A stretch of 64,000 nucleotides of DNA from Erodium maritimum (GCA_963921825.1 OY997592.1:30979730-31043729); one strand, 5' to 3'. Shown: positions 1-11,817, counted from the stretch's first letter. Notes: generated from the sequence alone by a model not told the origin. Made by a program: numbers and translations.

Positions 1-1694
1 CCAGCCACAACGAGCTGATCCGGAGGCAGACAACCCTGGAGTGTTATCGAAGGATGCTGGAAGAAAGACCACGCACAAGGTCGCGGTCCAGACTCGGGTT
101 TCCGGCCAAAATGCACATGTAGCTGATGCCCCTGCATCTGGTTTGGGCGAAGTGGTAGCGCCATCGGATCCTTCCATTGTGCCTCAACATGGTGTTTCTA
201 CTCAGGTGAATGGTGAGGAACGAGTTGGTGGGGATTTCGAGCCAGAACAAGGTCAGTTGGGCTCTCCCCGTAACCCCATGTTTCAGCCGGCAAATACCAC
301 AGTGGCTTCTCAGGTGAGATCAAATGAAATTTTTATTTGTAACTTGCCCTACGAAACCAAGGAGGCTTGGGTTTGGTAGTGTTTCGGTACTTTTGGCGAA
401 ATTATCAGTTGTTCAATCTCGAAACGACAGAATAAAGGGGGGAAAATTTTCGGTTTTGTCTCTTTTTCTTCGCCGGAGGCAGCTTCTCAGGCAGTGAGTA
501 TTTACAATGGTTTTAAAGTCAATGGTTACGTCCTCTTCGTCACTTTGGCTCGGTCACGCTCAATTTCAGTGAGACCTAAGAGTTTTGGGCAAGTGGTTGA
601 GCTGGAGATCCCGGCGACCTTCCCGGCGGTAGACAAAACGACCAAGATCAGTGTGACCCAAGCTTCTCGGAAATTTGACTTTCAAATCCTCCCTCAATCA
701 CGGGATTTGCAGGATGTCAATCGGACGCATGATTTTCGCGATTCTGTTTCGCAGGTTTCGCGTGAAGAAGACGATGCTGAGAAGTTGGCAGTGACAGAGC
801 GGGCCGCAACCATCGAGGCCCATCAGGGGCGTGAACCAGGCCTGGGCGTGTTGGGCTTGGTAAATGGAGCTGTGCCAGGCTTGGCCCGAGAAATTTTTGA
901 TGCTGGGTCAGTTCAGAAGGCCTAGGATGGGGGGTCGGATCAGACTTTTTTAGCTAGCAAGGACCCATGTACTGTACCGGGCCCAGGTGCCCAGAAGTCG
1001 GTCAGCGATCCGAGCTTATTTGACGTTTTTAAACGCATTGGTAATGATTTGGGTCCGACAGTTGATGTGGGTTCGGGTTCAGGCACGCAGGTCATCCAGT
1101 CTCGGAGTAAAGAACCTTTGATGGAAATCGGGTTTCAAGATAGTCCGTGGAAGGACATTCTTTTGAGCAAAGAAAGTTTTCTAGTAGAGGTTCCAAAGAA
1201 ACGAGGCCGCCCTAAAAAAGGACAGGCAAAAAAGACAGTTCCTCCAACTGTGTATTACCAGACAAGAGCCAAAACATCGGCTGATAAAGGGGCTCCCGCG
1301 GGAAGTTTCACTATCGATATTGCTAAACAAAGTAAAGAAGGAACGTGGAGCTTTAGCAAGCGATTTGTGAAAAAAGGTGTAGTCAACCCCCCAGGTCTTG
1401 AATTCCCACAGCAGGTTGAGGTTGAGGAAGACGTCGAGGATAGCGAGATATAGGTTATTCCGGAAGTGACTTCAGGAAATTCAACTCCTGTTTCGGTCTC
1501 TAATCGATTTCTCTGCTTGAATCCGGTTAGGAAGTAGGCAAGGAGGTTGCTTCCTGTTTCAGTTTTTGTTTTTAGTTTGCTTTACGCTTGTTTCGGTTTG
1601 GGGAAAAGGTCCTTTTAAGGATTGTTTTTCTTGCATCGTTTTACTTTCTTGTAGAACGGTTGCCTAATAAAATTTCTTCGCTTATCAAAAAAAA
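1..1694 (+). mobile_element. RRM-coding poly(A) retroposon, copy 1 (left end outside window)
   Basis: This is a poly(A)-tailed element coding for an RRM protein. It ends in AATAAAATTTCTTCGCTTAT followed by eight A (1687-1694). Two other copies in the window (8366-10151 and 44366-46269) end in a very similar AATAAA, TTCG, CTTATA-like tail plus poly(A). All three share an RRM, a later SPWK or PWKD motif and a T-rich 3' UTR containing GAAAAGG and CCTTTT. None has a reverse transcriptase between ORF1 and the poly(A). RRM-bearing ORF1 proteins are known from plant L1 LINEs (the BNR type), so I infer an ORF1-only LINE derivative. The left end and its target duplication lie outside the window. Confidence 0.72.
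41..1453 (+). pseudogene. RRM protein of the retroposon (ORF1-like), copy 1
   Basis: One reading frame runs from 41 to 1453 and is broken by two TAG stops, at 377-379 and 923-925. It encodes a charged N-terminal stretch, then an RRM (about 330-560) with RNP2-like IFICNLPY and RNP1-like KIFGFVSF, then YNGFKVNGYVLFVTLA. A long low-complexity linker follows. The C-terminal block contains SPWKDILL and a lysine-rich KKRGRPKK segment that looks like an AT-hook. The predicted role is RNA and nucleic-acid binding within a retroposon ribonucleoprotein. Both stops are TAG and both could derive from CAG by C-to-T change. A host splicing factor is less likely because there are no introns and the poly(A)-tailed unit is repeated three times. 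The start may lie left of the window. Confidence 0.7.
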
Positions 1695-1896
1695 GTATTT
1701 GTAGGGTAATAAGATGAAATTTAACTTTTTTTTTATATTAAGATTAAAAATATTTTATAACACTATCAAAGTATAAAATCTCAAAGGCAAGATTTATCAA
1801 GAATAATTATTTATTGTATCAATATATATTTGCATTATTTTTTACACTATATTGCTACGAAAATATTATTAGTGTTTCGTTATTGAAAAAGATAGA
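1695..1896. other. AT-rich spacer
   Basis: AT-rich sequence without a recognisable gene, between the retroposon tail and the target duplication of the LINE. With 5674 onward it formed the pre-insertion locus. Confidence 0.6.
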
Positions 1897-1908
1897 CTTA
1901 TTAGAGGG
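1897..1908. repeat. Target site duplication of the L1 LINE, left copy
   Basis: ACTTATTAGAGG here is repeated exactly at 5662-5673, on the far side of the minus-strand LINE. A run of T (poly(A) on the minus strand) starts at 1910, as expected for target-primed reverse transcription. Confidence 0.85.
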
Positions 1909-2056
1909 TTTTTTTTTTAAACGTTAAGATGTAGATTACTATTTGAAATGAGATAGAATACATCTTAGTGCATCTGGAACAGTAAATCCGGACCACGATT
2001 GGACAAACATAGAACGGGCTTCCCGAGCTCACAAGTGGGCTGCTCCGTTCGCTGAC

Positions 2057-3209
2057 CTAGAAATATACTCGAGTTTGAACATCCTCAAGAATAGCAAGAA
2101 GAGACTGACATTCTTCAACTTGTCGGTCTAGAGGAGAGAAGACCTGGTGGGTTCCCTGGATCAGATGCACCAGGTATTGAGCGTCACTTCGGATAATGAC
2201 TCTTGAGAGAGACTTTGAGTGGATCCATTGGAAGGCATGCCAGATTGCCATAGCTTCAGCAAATTCAGGCCCCAGCATGCCTAGGCCCGTACCGCTCCTA
2301 CTATCCAGAATTTCACCCGTATTCGTTCTGCAAATCCAACCTCATCCAAATTGTCCGGAGTCGGCAAAGGTGGCTCTGTCCACATTGATCGTCGACCAGG
2401 TCGGGGGGGGCTCCAACCTATTTGTCTGCATTGAGGTACGATTGTCAGTTTTTCCCGCCATTATACGCCTCGATCCAGCTGGATTGGTTGCTGAGAACTG
2501 TGGCTAGTATGCCCTGAGGAGTGGAGAGGATGTTGTCCCATACCTTCCCATTTTGTGCTTTCCATAGTTCTCATAGAACTATTGCCATTTTGCTCTTAGC
2601 CTTCAAATCTGGTTGATTCAGTACCGACGATAGCCAGTCATGTGAACTGCAGTGAGGGGGGATAGGAACCTGTGAACCTGATAATTCCCAGACGGCCTGG
2701 GCAAAAGGGCAGTGGAGGAGCAGATGAGACGTAGTCTCCTGATCAGATTGGAAAATCGGGCAGGTACTCAGTATCGGGACGAACTTAGTGCGTAGGTTGA
2801 CTGCTACTTGGAGGGTACCCGACAGCGCCCGCCAGAGGAAGATTTTTGTGCGAGGTTGGATATCCAGATCCCAAATGCCCGTCCATATCGTCTCCCCCAC
2901 CGATACGTGCCATCGGCCATTTTCTTGGGAAAGAGCTCTATAACCCTCCTTGATTGAGTATACACCCCGGATATTGTACTTCCTGGACCATTTGTCTTTG
3001 TGATGGGTTATCAGAGCTGGAACTTGTAATATGTCCTCCACTACTCGGGGGGGGGGGGGGGGGGGGGGGGGAATTTGTTGTAGTTTTGGTATGTCCCATG
3101 TCATACCTTGTGTCGCGGCTAAATCTGATACTTTCATATTTGGGGTAAGGCAAGTATGAGGAGGGATGATTGGATCGTTCCCTAATAGCCAAGAGGTACC
3201 TTCAACCAA
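2057..3209 (-). pseudogene. L1 LINE zf-RVT and RNase H remnants
   Basis: The segment 3209-2571 encodes the zinc-binding zf-RVT region (IFLWRALSGTL, then CPIFQSDQETTSHLLLHCPF). The segment 2278-2057 encodes part of RNase H (GPEFAEAMAIWHAFQW, then VIIRSDAQYLV). The usual SANGAAHLLA tail continues past 2057 to about 1960 in another frame. A run of 25 G at 3047-3071 lies in this part and appears as poly-proline in translation. Confidence 0.8.
3047..3071. repeat. G homopolymer, 25 bases
   Basis: An uninterrupted run of 25 G on the plus strand inside the dead LINE. It could be slippage expansion of a short C run or a sequencing or assembly length error. Confidence 0.9.
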
Positions 3210-3260
3210 AGTTGAGCATCCATCCCCAATAGTACGAATCAGATCCTGTTGAAGGAGGGC

Positions 3261-4690
3261 CTAAGTAGCCCGGATACCCGTCCATATCTGACTTGGGTTA
3301 TTTCCAACGCCTACAGTCATGAAATCTCCCGAGGGAAAATACCGAGCTTTGAAAAGTCGGGCCACCAGGCTGCTCGGTTGAGTATGGAATTTCCATCCCA
3401 TTTTAGCCAGCATGGCTATGTTCATGTCTCTCATATCTCGAAAGCCCATTCCTCTGTCCTCTTTTGGCCTACACAGCTTCTTCCAATCTTGCCAGATAAT
3501 TGGTTTATTTCCCCGGGGGGTTCCCGTCCACCAGTACCTTGCTAACGCCACATGAATTTTGTTTATGGACTCCCGGGGCAGTAAAAAGACACTCATTGCA
3601 TATATCGACATTGCCTGGAGCACTGACCGAATCATCACCTCTTTCCCTACTACCGATAACATCTGGTCATCCCAAGATCCTAACTTAGTCACGATACGGT
3701 CGCATAGGAACTGGAGACTTTTCCCTTTGCGCCTTCCCAACATATTTGGGACTCCCAAATACATGATGGACCGGAAATCTCCGGAATGCCTAGTATGTTA
3801 CAACAAGCTGCCCATTCCTCCTGCGAAGTATTGGTACTAAAGAATATTGATGACTTGGCCTTATTGACTACCTGTCCCGATATTTGTCCGAAGGAGTGCA
3901 GAATTTGGCGGACTTGTTCAGCTTCATTCCTGTCAGCCCTGCAAAAAATGTAACAATCATCTGCAAAAAAATATGTGAGACACAACCGGCGCACCTCTGG
4001 TGTCCGATACCCCATGTAGAGTCCCACTCATTTCAGCTTGAGCAAGCATTCGAGAGAGACCTTCCATACAAAACAGAAACAGGTAAGGAGATAAGGGATC
4101 TCCCTGACGAATCCCACGTCCAGCAGTGAATGGAGCTGTGTTCTTTCCATCTGAACTGACTATGTACTGTACAGACCGCATGCAGGCTAATACCAATGAT
4201 CTCCAACCTGGGCCAAAACCGAATGCTTCCATCATAGCCAGCAAGAATGACCATTCCACACGGTCGTAGGCCTTGCTCATGTCCAACTTTAAAGCCATAA
4301 AACCTCTTTGTCCCTAAGACTGACGTCTGAGTGAGTGAATGATCTCGTACGATATAAACACATCATCTTGTATTTGACGTCCTGGAACGAAGGCTCCTTG
4401 ATTAGTGGAGATGATCGGGTCCAGGAGTGGTTTAAGTCGGTTGGCAAGGACTTTGGACAGGATTCTGAAGATTACATTGCAAAGGGAAATGGGTCGAAGA
4501 TCTGCGACATTTCTGGCCACCGTCTTTTTTGGAATCAAAACGAGGGTAGTCTTGTTGATATCACATTCGGTATTTCCAGTTGCCACCGCCGACCGGACGA
4601 ACTCTATTACCCCAGGACACAGAATATCCCAATAATGTTGGCAGAATTTCGGATTAAGGGCATCTGGTCTTGGGAATTTTGATGGGCCAT
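3261..4690 (-). pseudogene. L1 LINE reverse transcriptase domain
   Basis: The segments read LRPISLCNV, then NQGAFVPGRQIQDDV, DMSKAYDRVEW, GRGIRQGDPLSPYLF and the catalytic FADD box (about 3985-3960). After these come KSSIFFS and the YLGVP and GSWDD region typical of plant L1 polymerases. The FADD aspartates are preserved. The pieces lie in different frames (about 4586-4314, 4298-3957, 4027-3689, 3764-3261), so no polymerase can be made. The enzyme would copy LINE RNA onto nicked genomic DNA. Confidence 0.9.
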
Positions 4691-5329
4691 CTAGAAGACT
4701 GTCGTGCGAACCTTAGCATCCGATACACGTTTTGTCAGGCCTGTACTCTGCTCAGAAGAGATCAGGGAAGGAACCACCATGGGGAGATCATAATCCTCAA
4801 TGTCTCTAGCAGTGAAGATTTTTGTAATATAGTTCAGCACCAGCTCCCTCATGCCCGTATGTCATTGCATTTCCACTCCCTCTTCATTAACCAGGGATTT
4901 GAACTTGTTCCTCCTCGTTTGCCTCTTTGTGGCCGATCGCTGGAAGAACTTTGTATTCCTATCTCCTTCTCCCAGCCAGTGCTGTTTTGCTCGTTGGCGC
5001 CAGAATTTTTCATGTTTTGCCAAAGCTCGGTTATACTATTTCTGAATTGTCAATCTGTGTCTGATGCCTTGCCTGTCAGTACAACCATTCAACTCAGCCA
5101 ATTTACGTTGGAGATATCTGATTTAGTTGATGTTGTCCTGAAAAACAGTCTTCCCCCAAGCATCCAATGATGTGCCAATATCTTTTATGTGGTGCTTGAT
5201 GTGTCGTTCACCTGGTTTGCCCCATTCATTTTGGATCAATGTACCACATTCTGGATGTTCTAGACAAGCGTTCTCAAATCTGAACTGCTGCTGTCGCCGT
5301 TTCGTGGTTTCCTTTTGGAGCTGAAGTAG

Positions 5330-5650
5330 GATAGGCATGTGTTTTGAAATCGAGAAACCCAGATTTTGCAGATATGCATCCCGGTACCGAGCCCTTGCTT
5401 GTGGTGAAATAAAGGTCTTATCAAGTTGTATTTCCAGTCTAGATTCCGGATCTTTCTCCCTTGTCTAGGTGAATTGGTATCCTTGCAGGGGTATCTCCTC
5501 CACCCCTATATCAGTAATGACGTTTTGGAATCCTTGCATGAGACCTACATGGTACTCATTGCTACCCTTTTTTTGGCGGTCTAAGAATATCATTGAAGTC
5601 ACCCATTAGAATCCGTTCTAATGGAGCCTGAAACGTAGCCAAGTGATGCA
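5330..5650 (-). pseudogene. L1 LINE endonuclease, C-terminal remnant
   Basis: The minus strand encodes ERILMGDFNDIL (about 5620-5585), the conserved GDFN motif of AP-type LINE endonucleases. Further on come GYQFTWTRE-like and SISKHMPIL-like stretches, matching the usual fTW and SDHxPil positions near the domain end. Several frame changes separate them. The N-terminal catalytic half was never copied. Confidence 0.75.
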
Positions 5651-5661
5651 ATAGGACCCAC

Positions 5662-5673
5662 ACTTATTAGAGG
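5662..5673. repeat. Target site duplication of the L1 LINE, right copy
   Basis: Exact match to 1897-1908. It marks the 5' truncation point of the LINE. Confidence 0.85.
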
Positions 5674-7403
5674 TTAACAGTTGAATTTCAACATAAAAGC
5701 CTATATTTGTCAGTGGGTCAACCACTGATGAGAGGGTGAGAACCGAGGAAGTTCATTTCCACCCACTTCAACTAGTCGGCCTTAAAAGATTTGGCATTAT
5801 ATTTGACTGGAAAAAGTAAAGTCAGCCCACTTATGCATTACACTTGTTTCTTCACCTTACACCATCCGTAATGAAGCTAAATCAAGTTAGCTATGATACT
5901 GTTTATCTCTTACTCTTTACTCTTAGAGTTAATGGTGATGTAAAAATGTCATCATCTGTTTCGGAGATATGGGACTGAGCATGGGCCGCTGAACTTGGGC
6001 TTGCTTCTTGTTGCAAATATTTTGGGCCATGCATTCCAAACATGTTTTTTTTTGTTTCGTATCTGTTTTTTTTTTACTTGTAGTGATACTGATAATGCTT
6101 CTGTAATATAAGGATTTGAAACCTTATCTCTTAAAGCTTTGAGGAGGAGTGATTAGGCAAAGAAGTAGAGAAGACATTAAAAAGATTTTTGGAAGATTTG
6201 TTTTTGTTTTTCACTTAGCATTTATCTTCCGGGACAAACATTTATGTTTCACCTTACTTTCTTTTGGTTTGTAAAAGCAGACTAGACACAAAAATTTCAA
6301 CGTATGAAATTTGTATGTTGAGTTTTTACTGTATAATGCTAAGGAAGAAAAAGATGGTTGGTCAGACATAAATCTAAATGGGGAATATAGTCCCACAACT
6401 TGCAATCTCAAGAAACCAAAACCCCTCTAGGATTCAATCATCTAAATGTGAACATGGCTCTTCCACTCAAAGACTTTCTATACATTTTGCTTTCAATTTC
6501 TACTTGGCACTATGGTCAAAAATAAACAATACCCTATTCAAGAAATCCCCTTTTTTCTTAAGATTGATGTTTAAGCCACTTTGACGGAGTATTGATTGTG
6601 ATTGATACGATCATTTCAGCTGTCTAATAGTTTCTTACTTTGCACACAAATGCGATAATTAATTGTATTTCATTTTCTGTTCCTTACAATTCTTGCACAA
6701 ATACGAATACTAGATATTTCAATGACCTAAGAAGGTGAATCGATACTCACCAATTGATTTATATATGTACAAAGAACAATATGACTAATGATTCTATCTG
6801 GAATATGACAATGGAAGAATTAGTTTGGTTGTTTGTGTGGATGCAGTGAACTGAGCCTTGTACAATGAGGTCTGGGTCCGGGCCATAAAATTGAGAAAAG
6901 TCTCCTTCAAAGCAAGTCTATTCAACATTTGGTGCTTTCCTCAGAAGGTTCTATCAAATGTGATGATGGAAGAGGAGTGACGTCGGTAGGATGAAAACAA
7001 GCTCCGTAGAGTATGAAACCAAACAAGAGACCAAGAGAACCCGTATCCGGTACATGACCATCCCTCCAATTTTGTCGAAAACGTTTCAATAACCAGAGAA
7101 GATGGTCGTTTGTATAGAATCCGGTCTTTTTTGACATCGAACCGGAGGCGCAGCTGCAAACCGTCTTCGAATATGTCGACGCTAACAGGACGAGCGGTAG
7201 ACCCGATTATGCTGTAACGACTTTGACCAACGAATCAGACGTCACCATGTGACACGGTTGTACGAAATGATTCAGACGAGCGAAGAAGATTCGGCCATAT
7301 GGCCTATGATTATGCTGATTCTCTTAAACAAATCCCAATCAAACACTTTTTTTAGCTGTAAAGGTTCAAAACTACTATTTATTTTCACGTCTCCGATTCT
7401 TTC
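5674..7403. other. AT-rich intergenic region, no gene recognised
   Basis: About 1.7 kb with only short, unconvincing reading frames on both strands. I recognise no protein family, RNA gene or terminal repeat. Base composition is AT-rich with several T and A runs. Confidence 0.5.
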
Positions 7404-7520
7404 GTACCTCTATCGATCATATTTTGTGAACAATAATATTTTATCAAGTTAGTTATGGATTTGGTACCTCTATCGATCTTATTTTGTGAACAATAATATT
7501 TTATCAAGCTAGTTATGGAT
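7404..7520. repeat. Tandem duplication, 60-bp period, two copies
   Basis: The segment starting GTACCTCTATCGATC at 7404 is repeated from 7464 with few differences. Both copies contain ATTTTGTGAACAATAATATT and end in AGTTATGGAT. Confidence 0.85.
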
Positions 7521-7539
7521 GCGTTTAATGTTGGTTATG

Positions 7540-7860
7540 GATGTGTTAAATGTTGACGAGTTTGACATGACGATAATCAACTATGCGACGATACGAGAGA
7601 TAACTCAAGAGGCGTAAAATAAATTGCTCGAGTAGCTACGGGATGTTATGTGGGAGGACGAGGAGCGGATATTGAACACGACGTCGGAGAAGAAAACTTG
7701 GAGGTACATTCCCTGCAATTCTGCTCAAGCTCATGATCGACTTATGTTGGACTAGTTCAGAAACACACCATTGTACGAATCAAGTACATTTCGTCGACAA
7801 TTGCGTATGTCAAATATCGTATTTATTAAAATTACGTTTTGTCAGTAGTTTCCTCTGATT
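7540..7860 (+). pseudogene. Decayed PIF/Harbinger-like transposase N-terminal stretch
   Basis: The plus strand encodes WRYIPCNSAQAHDRLMLD, then after a stop FRNTPLYESSTFRRQLRM. This matches the pattern before the catalytic core of plant Harbinger transposases. The same region of the better copy at about 10920-10995 reads QLMSYYFVDQ, then FRRRFRM. The DDE core is not recognisable downstream. The coding traces between 7880 and 8230 (for example DGRQQYELHMNHLILE) are unassigned. No terminal repeats were found, so this is an old fragment. Confidence 0.5.
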
Positions 7861-8353
7861 TTGCCTCCTCCAACAACTGCGATTCAAATGGAAATTCAAA
7901 TAAGAGAGTCGACTGTACATGGCGTGGTCCTTTACACCGACATCAATATGGAGTATTGGGACCTTGTCTATGACGTTTGGTTAGAGATGTCAGCCCACGA
8001 TATGTAGTTTCCCCAAACCGTATAGTAGTGCAAGGATCACTGACAAAAGTGGAACTTACGGGTGAAGACGTTTGACCTGTTGTTTCTCCAAGCCCGACAA
8101 AAACTTGGGTCGAATGCCACCAAAAGTGATGTGCTTAGGGATGGTCGACAACAATACGAGTTACATATGAATCACCTCATTCTCGAAGTATGATTAGTGG
8201 GAGACGGTTTGAGAAAGCCCGAACCAGTATCGTTACAACGACTTAGCTTGTGGCCGTTAACATCTACCTATGCCTATTTTTTTATTTTTCGTATGCCGTG
8301 TTGTTTATGAAATGTCTAGTTTTATAAAAATATCAGCTTATCGTATTTAATTT

Positions 8354-8365
8354 TCATGTAAAAGA
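8354..8365. repeat. Target site duplication of RRM retroposon copy 2, left
   Basis: TCATGTAAAAGA here matches TCGTGTAAAAGA at 10152-10163, with one mismatch in 12, directly after the poly(A) tail of the retroposon. Confidence 0.7.
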
Positions 8366-10151
8366 CAGAGAGCAAAACTCTTTTTGGGCACTTCAACTAA
8401 GCCGAGAGATGACTCTCTCTTCTCTCTCGTCATCACGATTTCGCCGGAGATCCAAATCTGTCAATGGACTTTTGGCGGAGGTGACTAGGGCTTTGGGGTC
8501 AATCGTGATGACGTTGAATCATGTGTTAACAATTTAAGAGGGTTCCATGAAGGCTCCTTCTGATTCAGGGGTATCAAAGAAGCATCATGCCTACAAGGTT
8601 AAGATCAGAAAGGGTTCGACAAAGGAGAAACGTGAAGTGGAGACAGATCCCGTTTCGGATCATATCCACGTTCGTCGTACCAAACGGAAGAGGAGGAGAG
8701 CTCAGGTCGCAGCACATTCTGGTTCTATTGATGCGGCTGGGTCTGATGTTATTGCTTCGTGTGACAAGTTAGAGTCAGCATAAGTTCTTGGTGTTGGTTC
8801 AGAGTCGTAGAGGTTCCCTGATATGAAGCAACCGGTATCAAAGGTTAGTCGGCATTGGGTAGTGAGAAACGGTAGGTTCATTGAACAAGAGGATGAGGTT
8901 TTTGTGAACACCTTACCGTTCGAATCATTGGAAGAATGGACTTCAAATGTGTTCAGTCCCTTTGGTACGATCGTATCCATAAGCGTTCCCAAATGACCAA
9001 GCCAAAGCGGTTGATATTTCGGTTTAGTTCGCTTCGATTCAAAAGGTGTAGCAGCCAAAGCGATCGAGGTGTTGAACGGGTTTAAGATCGATGGTTATGT
9101 TTTATTTGTCGCCACGACCTGACGTTGCCGAACGTTATCAGCTCTGACAGGAGACTATGCTAATCAGATGGTATGCTCTATTTCTGGAGTTCCGAAATAG
9201 AGCACCCAATGGAAGCCATCGGAAACGTCATTATCTCTGGTGAAGCGATAATGGAGATCGACTTGGGAGTGCAGGAGGCTATTTGGGCGACTGCAGGTAC
9301 CGGGGACTCGCCGGAGAGGATTGTTCACGCGTGGATCAGGTGAATTCAAAATCCTCGTCTGTTACGGGTGAGATTGGATTGGTTAGCAATTGTGATTCTC
9401 TCGATCTCGTTGGGGAGGATGAGATCGCGATTTCCCTTTATTCCAGTGATCGTGATGTACTTGGGAAGGAAGACGTGACTGTTGCTGGATTGGATGGGCC
9501 TAGTGGACCTACACTGGGAAATATTGGTGCGGACGGGCCTGATTTTGGGCCTGTTTCTAGGCCTGTACTTGGAGCAGATCAGTCCAGCCCAGCCTTGTCA
9601 ACACCAATTGCGTTTGAACCTGTTGCTATTGAAATGTTTGATCACTTGTCAGCGGGTCAACTCCCACAACAGGTGGCATATCCGTGGAAGGATGCTCTCA
9701 TACATTCGAAACGTATGAGCCGCCCCCTAAGCGTTTGACGGAATTGTATACCTTGGAGCGTAAACCAAAGGTTTCTTTGGATCGGCAAAGGTATGTCCGT
9801 CCCGTCGATATTGGGAAACAGGGTGAGCAAGTCCAAAACGGTAAAAATCAAGTCGTAGCTTCGTCTCATGGTACCGACGCATGACTACAATTCGTGAGTT
9901 GGCTGCCAAGAAGAAGGTTGCGACGACTCGTCGTTGACCTCGGGATGCAAGGATTGACGGGGATTCTGTTTTTTTTTTCTTGTTTTTTTGTTCCTTGTTT
10001 TTTCTTTCTTTGAAAAGGCTAGACCTTTTGGCTTCATTTGCTGGAGCTCCTTTGTAATCGTTGGTTCTTACTTGCTTCTTTTTGAAGCATGACATTCTGA
10101 TTTCTTTTTGGAATCAGTTTTACTAATAAATTTTCGAGCTTATAAAAAAAA
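8366..10151 (+). mobile_element. RRM-coding poly(A) retroposon, copy 2
   Basis: A retroposon of about 1.79 kb bounded by a 12-bp target duplication (8354-8365 and 10152-10163, one mismatch). It begins with a short pyrimidine-rich leader and ends AATAAATTTTCGAGCTTATA plus A8. The 3' UTR is strongly T-rich and carries the GAAAAGG and CCTTTT block seen in the other two copies. There is no polymerase gene. Because the target duplication encloses the whole unit, it moved as this short ORF1-only form and did not arise by deletion after insertion. Confidence 0.78.
8547..9885 (+). pseudogene. RRM protein of the retroposon (ORF1-like), copy 2
   Basis: The most decayed of the three copies. A basic N-terminal part starts at 8547 (MKAPSDSGVSKKHH). 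Next comes an RRM (about 8895-9120) with VFVNTLPFESLEEW and, after stops, YFGLVRF and LNGFKIDGYVLFVA. An acidic linker leads to PWKDALIHSKRMSRP at about 9686. The conserved end SLDRQRYVRPVDIGKQ and SSHGTDA occurs at about 9776-9883 in a different frame, so at least one frameshift is present. Stops include TAA, TAG and TGA. The C-terminal motif is shared almost word for word with copy 3 (SLDRERVARPVDIGKQ, then SSHGTDA). Confidence 0.7.
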
Positions 10152-10163
10152 TCGTGTAAAAGA
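10152..10163. repeat. Target site duplication of RRM retroposon copy 2, right
   Basis: TCGTGTAAAAGA, one mismatch to 8354-8365, immediately after the poly(A) run. Confidence 0.7.
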
Positions 10164-10590
10164 TGTTTTTTCATAAAATGACAATTATGTAATTTCTTTA
10201 TATCTTTATGACGACAAACCGATTCGATCTATTATCATTGTATATTTTATAAAAGAAAAACTAATAAAATACATAATTAAACCCTGCATTAGAGCACACA
10301 CAACGGGCCAGCCCTAAGGCCCGACCCGCGTGTTTGCGGTCCGCGGGATGCGGGCCGTCCCATTGTGGGATGGCTTTTACGCGGCCCGCGGCCCGTAAAC
10401 ACGAGGGCCAGGCCTCAGCCCTCGTCCCTCGCACGCGGGTCGAGCGCGCGTCCCTCGCCCTGCGTCCTTCGCTCGCCTCCCGTCCTCTCGCGTGGCGACA
10501 CGTGTCCCTACAATGGAAAAAAATCCGACCGTTTGAAAACGATCGGTAACAGCTATTTTTTTTTAATTAAATCTAAACCAATTTAAACCC

Positions 10591-10598
10591 TATAAATA
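10591..10598 (+). promoter_or_regulatory. Probable TATA box of the Harbinger transposase
   Basis: TATAAATA lies 83 bases upstream of the ATG at 10681, followed by a C-rich, pyrimidine-rich leader, as in plant promoters. Confidence 0.55.
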
Positions 10599-11817
10599 CC
10601 TCAACCCCAACCTCATTTTTTTCACACCCATTCTCCAATTTCACTATCCCATTCCCACATTCTACTCTCTAATTTCCAATATGTCCGACGAAGATGTTCC
10701 GACATATGAGGAGATGATAGCACAATTCCCGACATATGAGGAGATGGCAGCCCAATTACCGACATATGAGGACATGGAAGCCCAAATGCGAGTAGTTGAG
10801 CGACGAGTCCGGCAGAGGTTTGAGAGGAGCATGCAGAGAGCAATGCAAGGATTGAGAGGGCCGCTCATGGGGAACCAATGCGACAAGAGATTAACAGAGT
10901 TCGTGCTGAAGCCCACGACCAATTAATGAGCTACTATTTTGTCGATCAACCCATATATGGTCCAGATATGTTTAGGCGTCGGTTCCGAATGTGCAAACCA
11001 CTTTTTCAATGGATTGTGGACAAAGTCAAGGAACACGACAATTACTTTGTTCAGAAGCCCGATGCGGCCTCACGGTTGGGCTTATCAACGGAACAGAAGT
11101 CCACCGTCGCGATACGGATGCTTGCGTATGGGTGTTCGGCCTATTCATTGGACGAAACTCTGCACATTGGGGTAAGCACCATACTTGAATGTTTACATAA
11201 GTTTTTCAAGGCCGTCATTGAGGTATTCGGAGCCAAGTATGAGCGTACACCCACACCGGCAAACATTGAGCGCTTACTCCGAGAAGGGTACAACCGAGGG
11301 TTTCCCGGAATGGCAGGGAGTCTTGACTGCATGCATCGGAAGTGGAAGAATTGCCCACGCGAAGACCATGGAGCCCATGGACGGGGAAGTCACCACGGGG
11401 AGAAGACGGTTATGCTTGAAGCTGTAGCGTCCCGTGATTTATGGATTTGGCATGCGTTTTTCGGGATGGCTGGCTCGAACAACGACATCAACGTCCTCAA
11501 CAACAACCACTTATTCCAAGACGCTTACTACGACCGTGAGCTGGGAGTAGAGTACGCTATCAACGGCCATCGTTAGGACCGACCTTATTACTTGGTGGAC
11601 GACATTTACCCAACATGGGCACGGTTCGTGAAGACTATTCGGCATCCCTACGAGCCCAAAGAGAAGTTGTTTGCTAAATGCCAAGAAGGTGCTCGGAAAG
11701 ATATTGAAAGGGCTTTTGGAGTACTTCAAGCAAGGTGGCACATCATTTCCCGTCCCGCTCGTACTTGGAGCAAACACATTTTGGCTGATATCATGCACAC
11801 TTGCATCATTCTACACA

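Larger units (their letters stand above)
1909..5661 (-). mobile_element. 5'-truncated L1-type LINE with poly(A) tail
   Basis: A plant L1 LINE of about 3.75 kb on the minus strand. The order of parts in its direction is: C-terminal piece of the AP endonuclease (about 5650-5330), reverse transcriptase (about 4690-3300), zinc-binding zf-RVT region (about 2880-2650) and RNase H (about 2280-1960). It ends in poly(A), seen as T at 1910-1918. A 12-bp duplication (1897-1908 and 5662-5673) flanks it. ORF1 and most of the endonuclease are absent, so it was truncated during insertion, which is common for LINEs. The reading frame shifts at least five times and the copy is dead. Confidence 0.9.
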
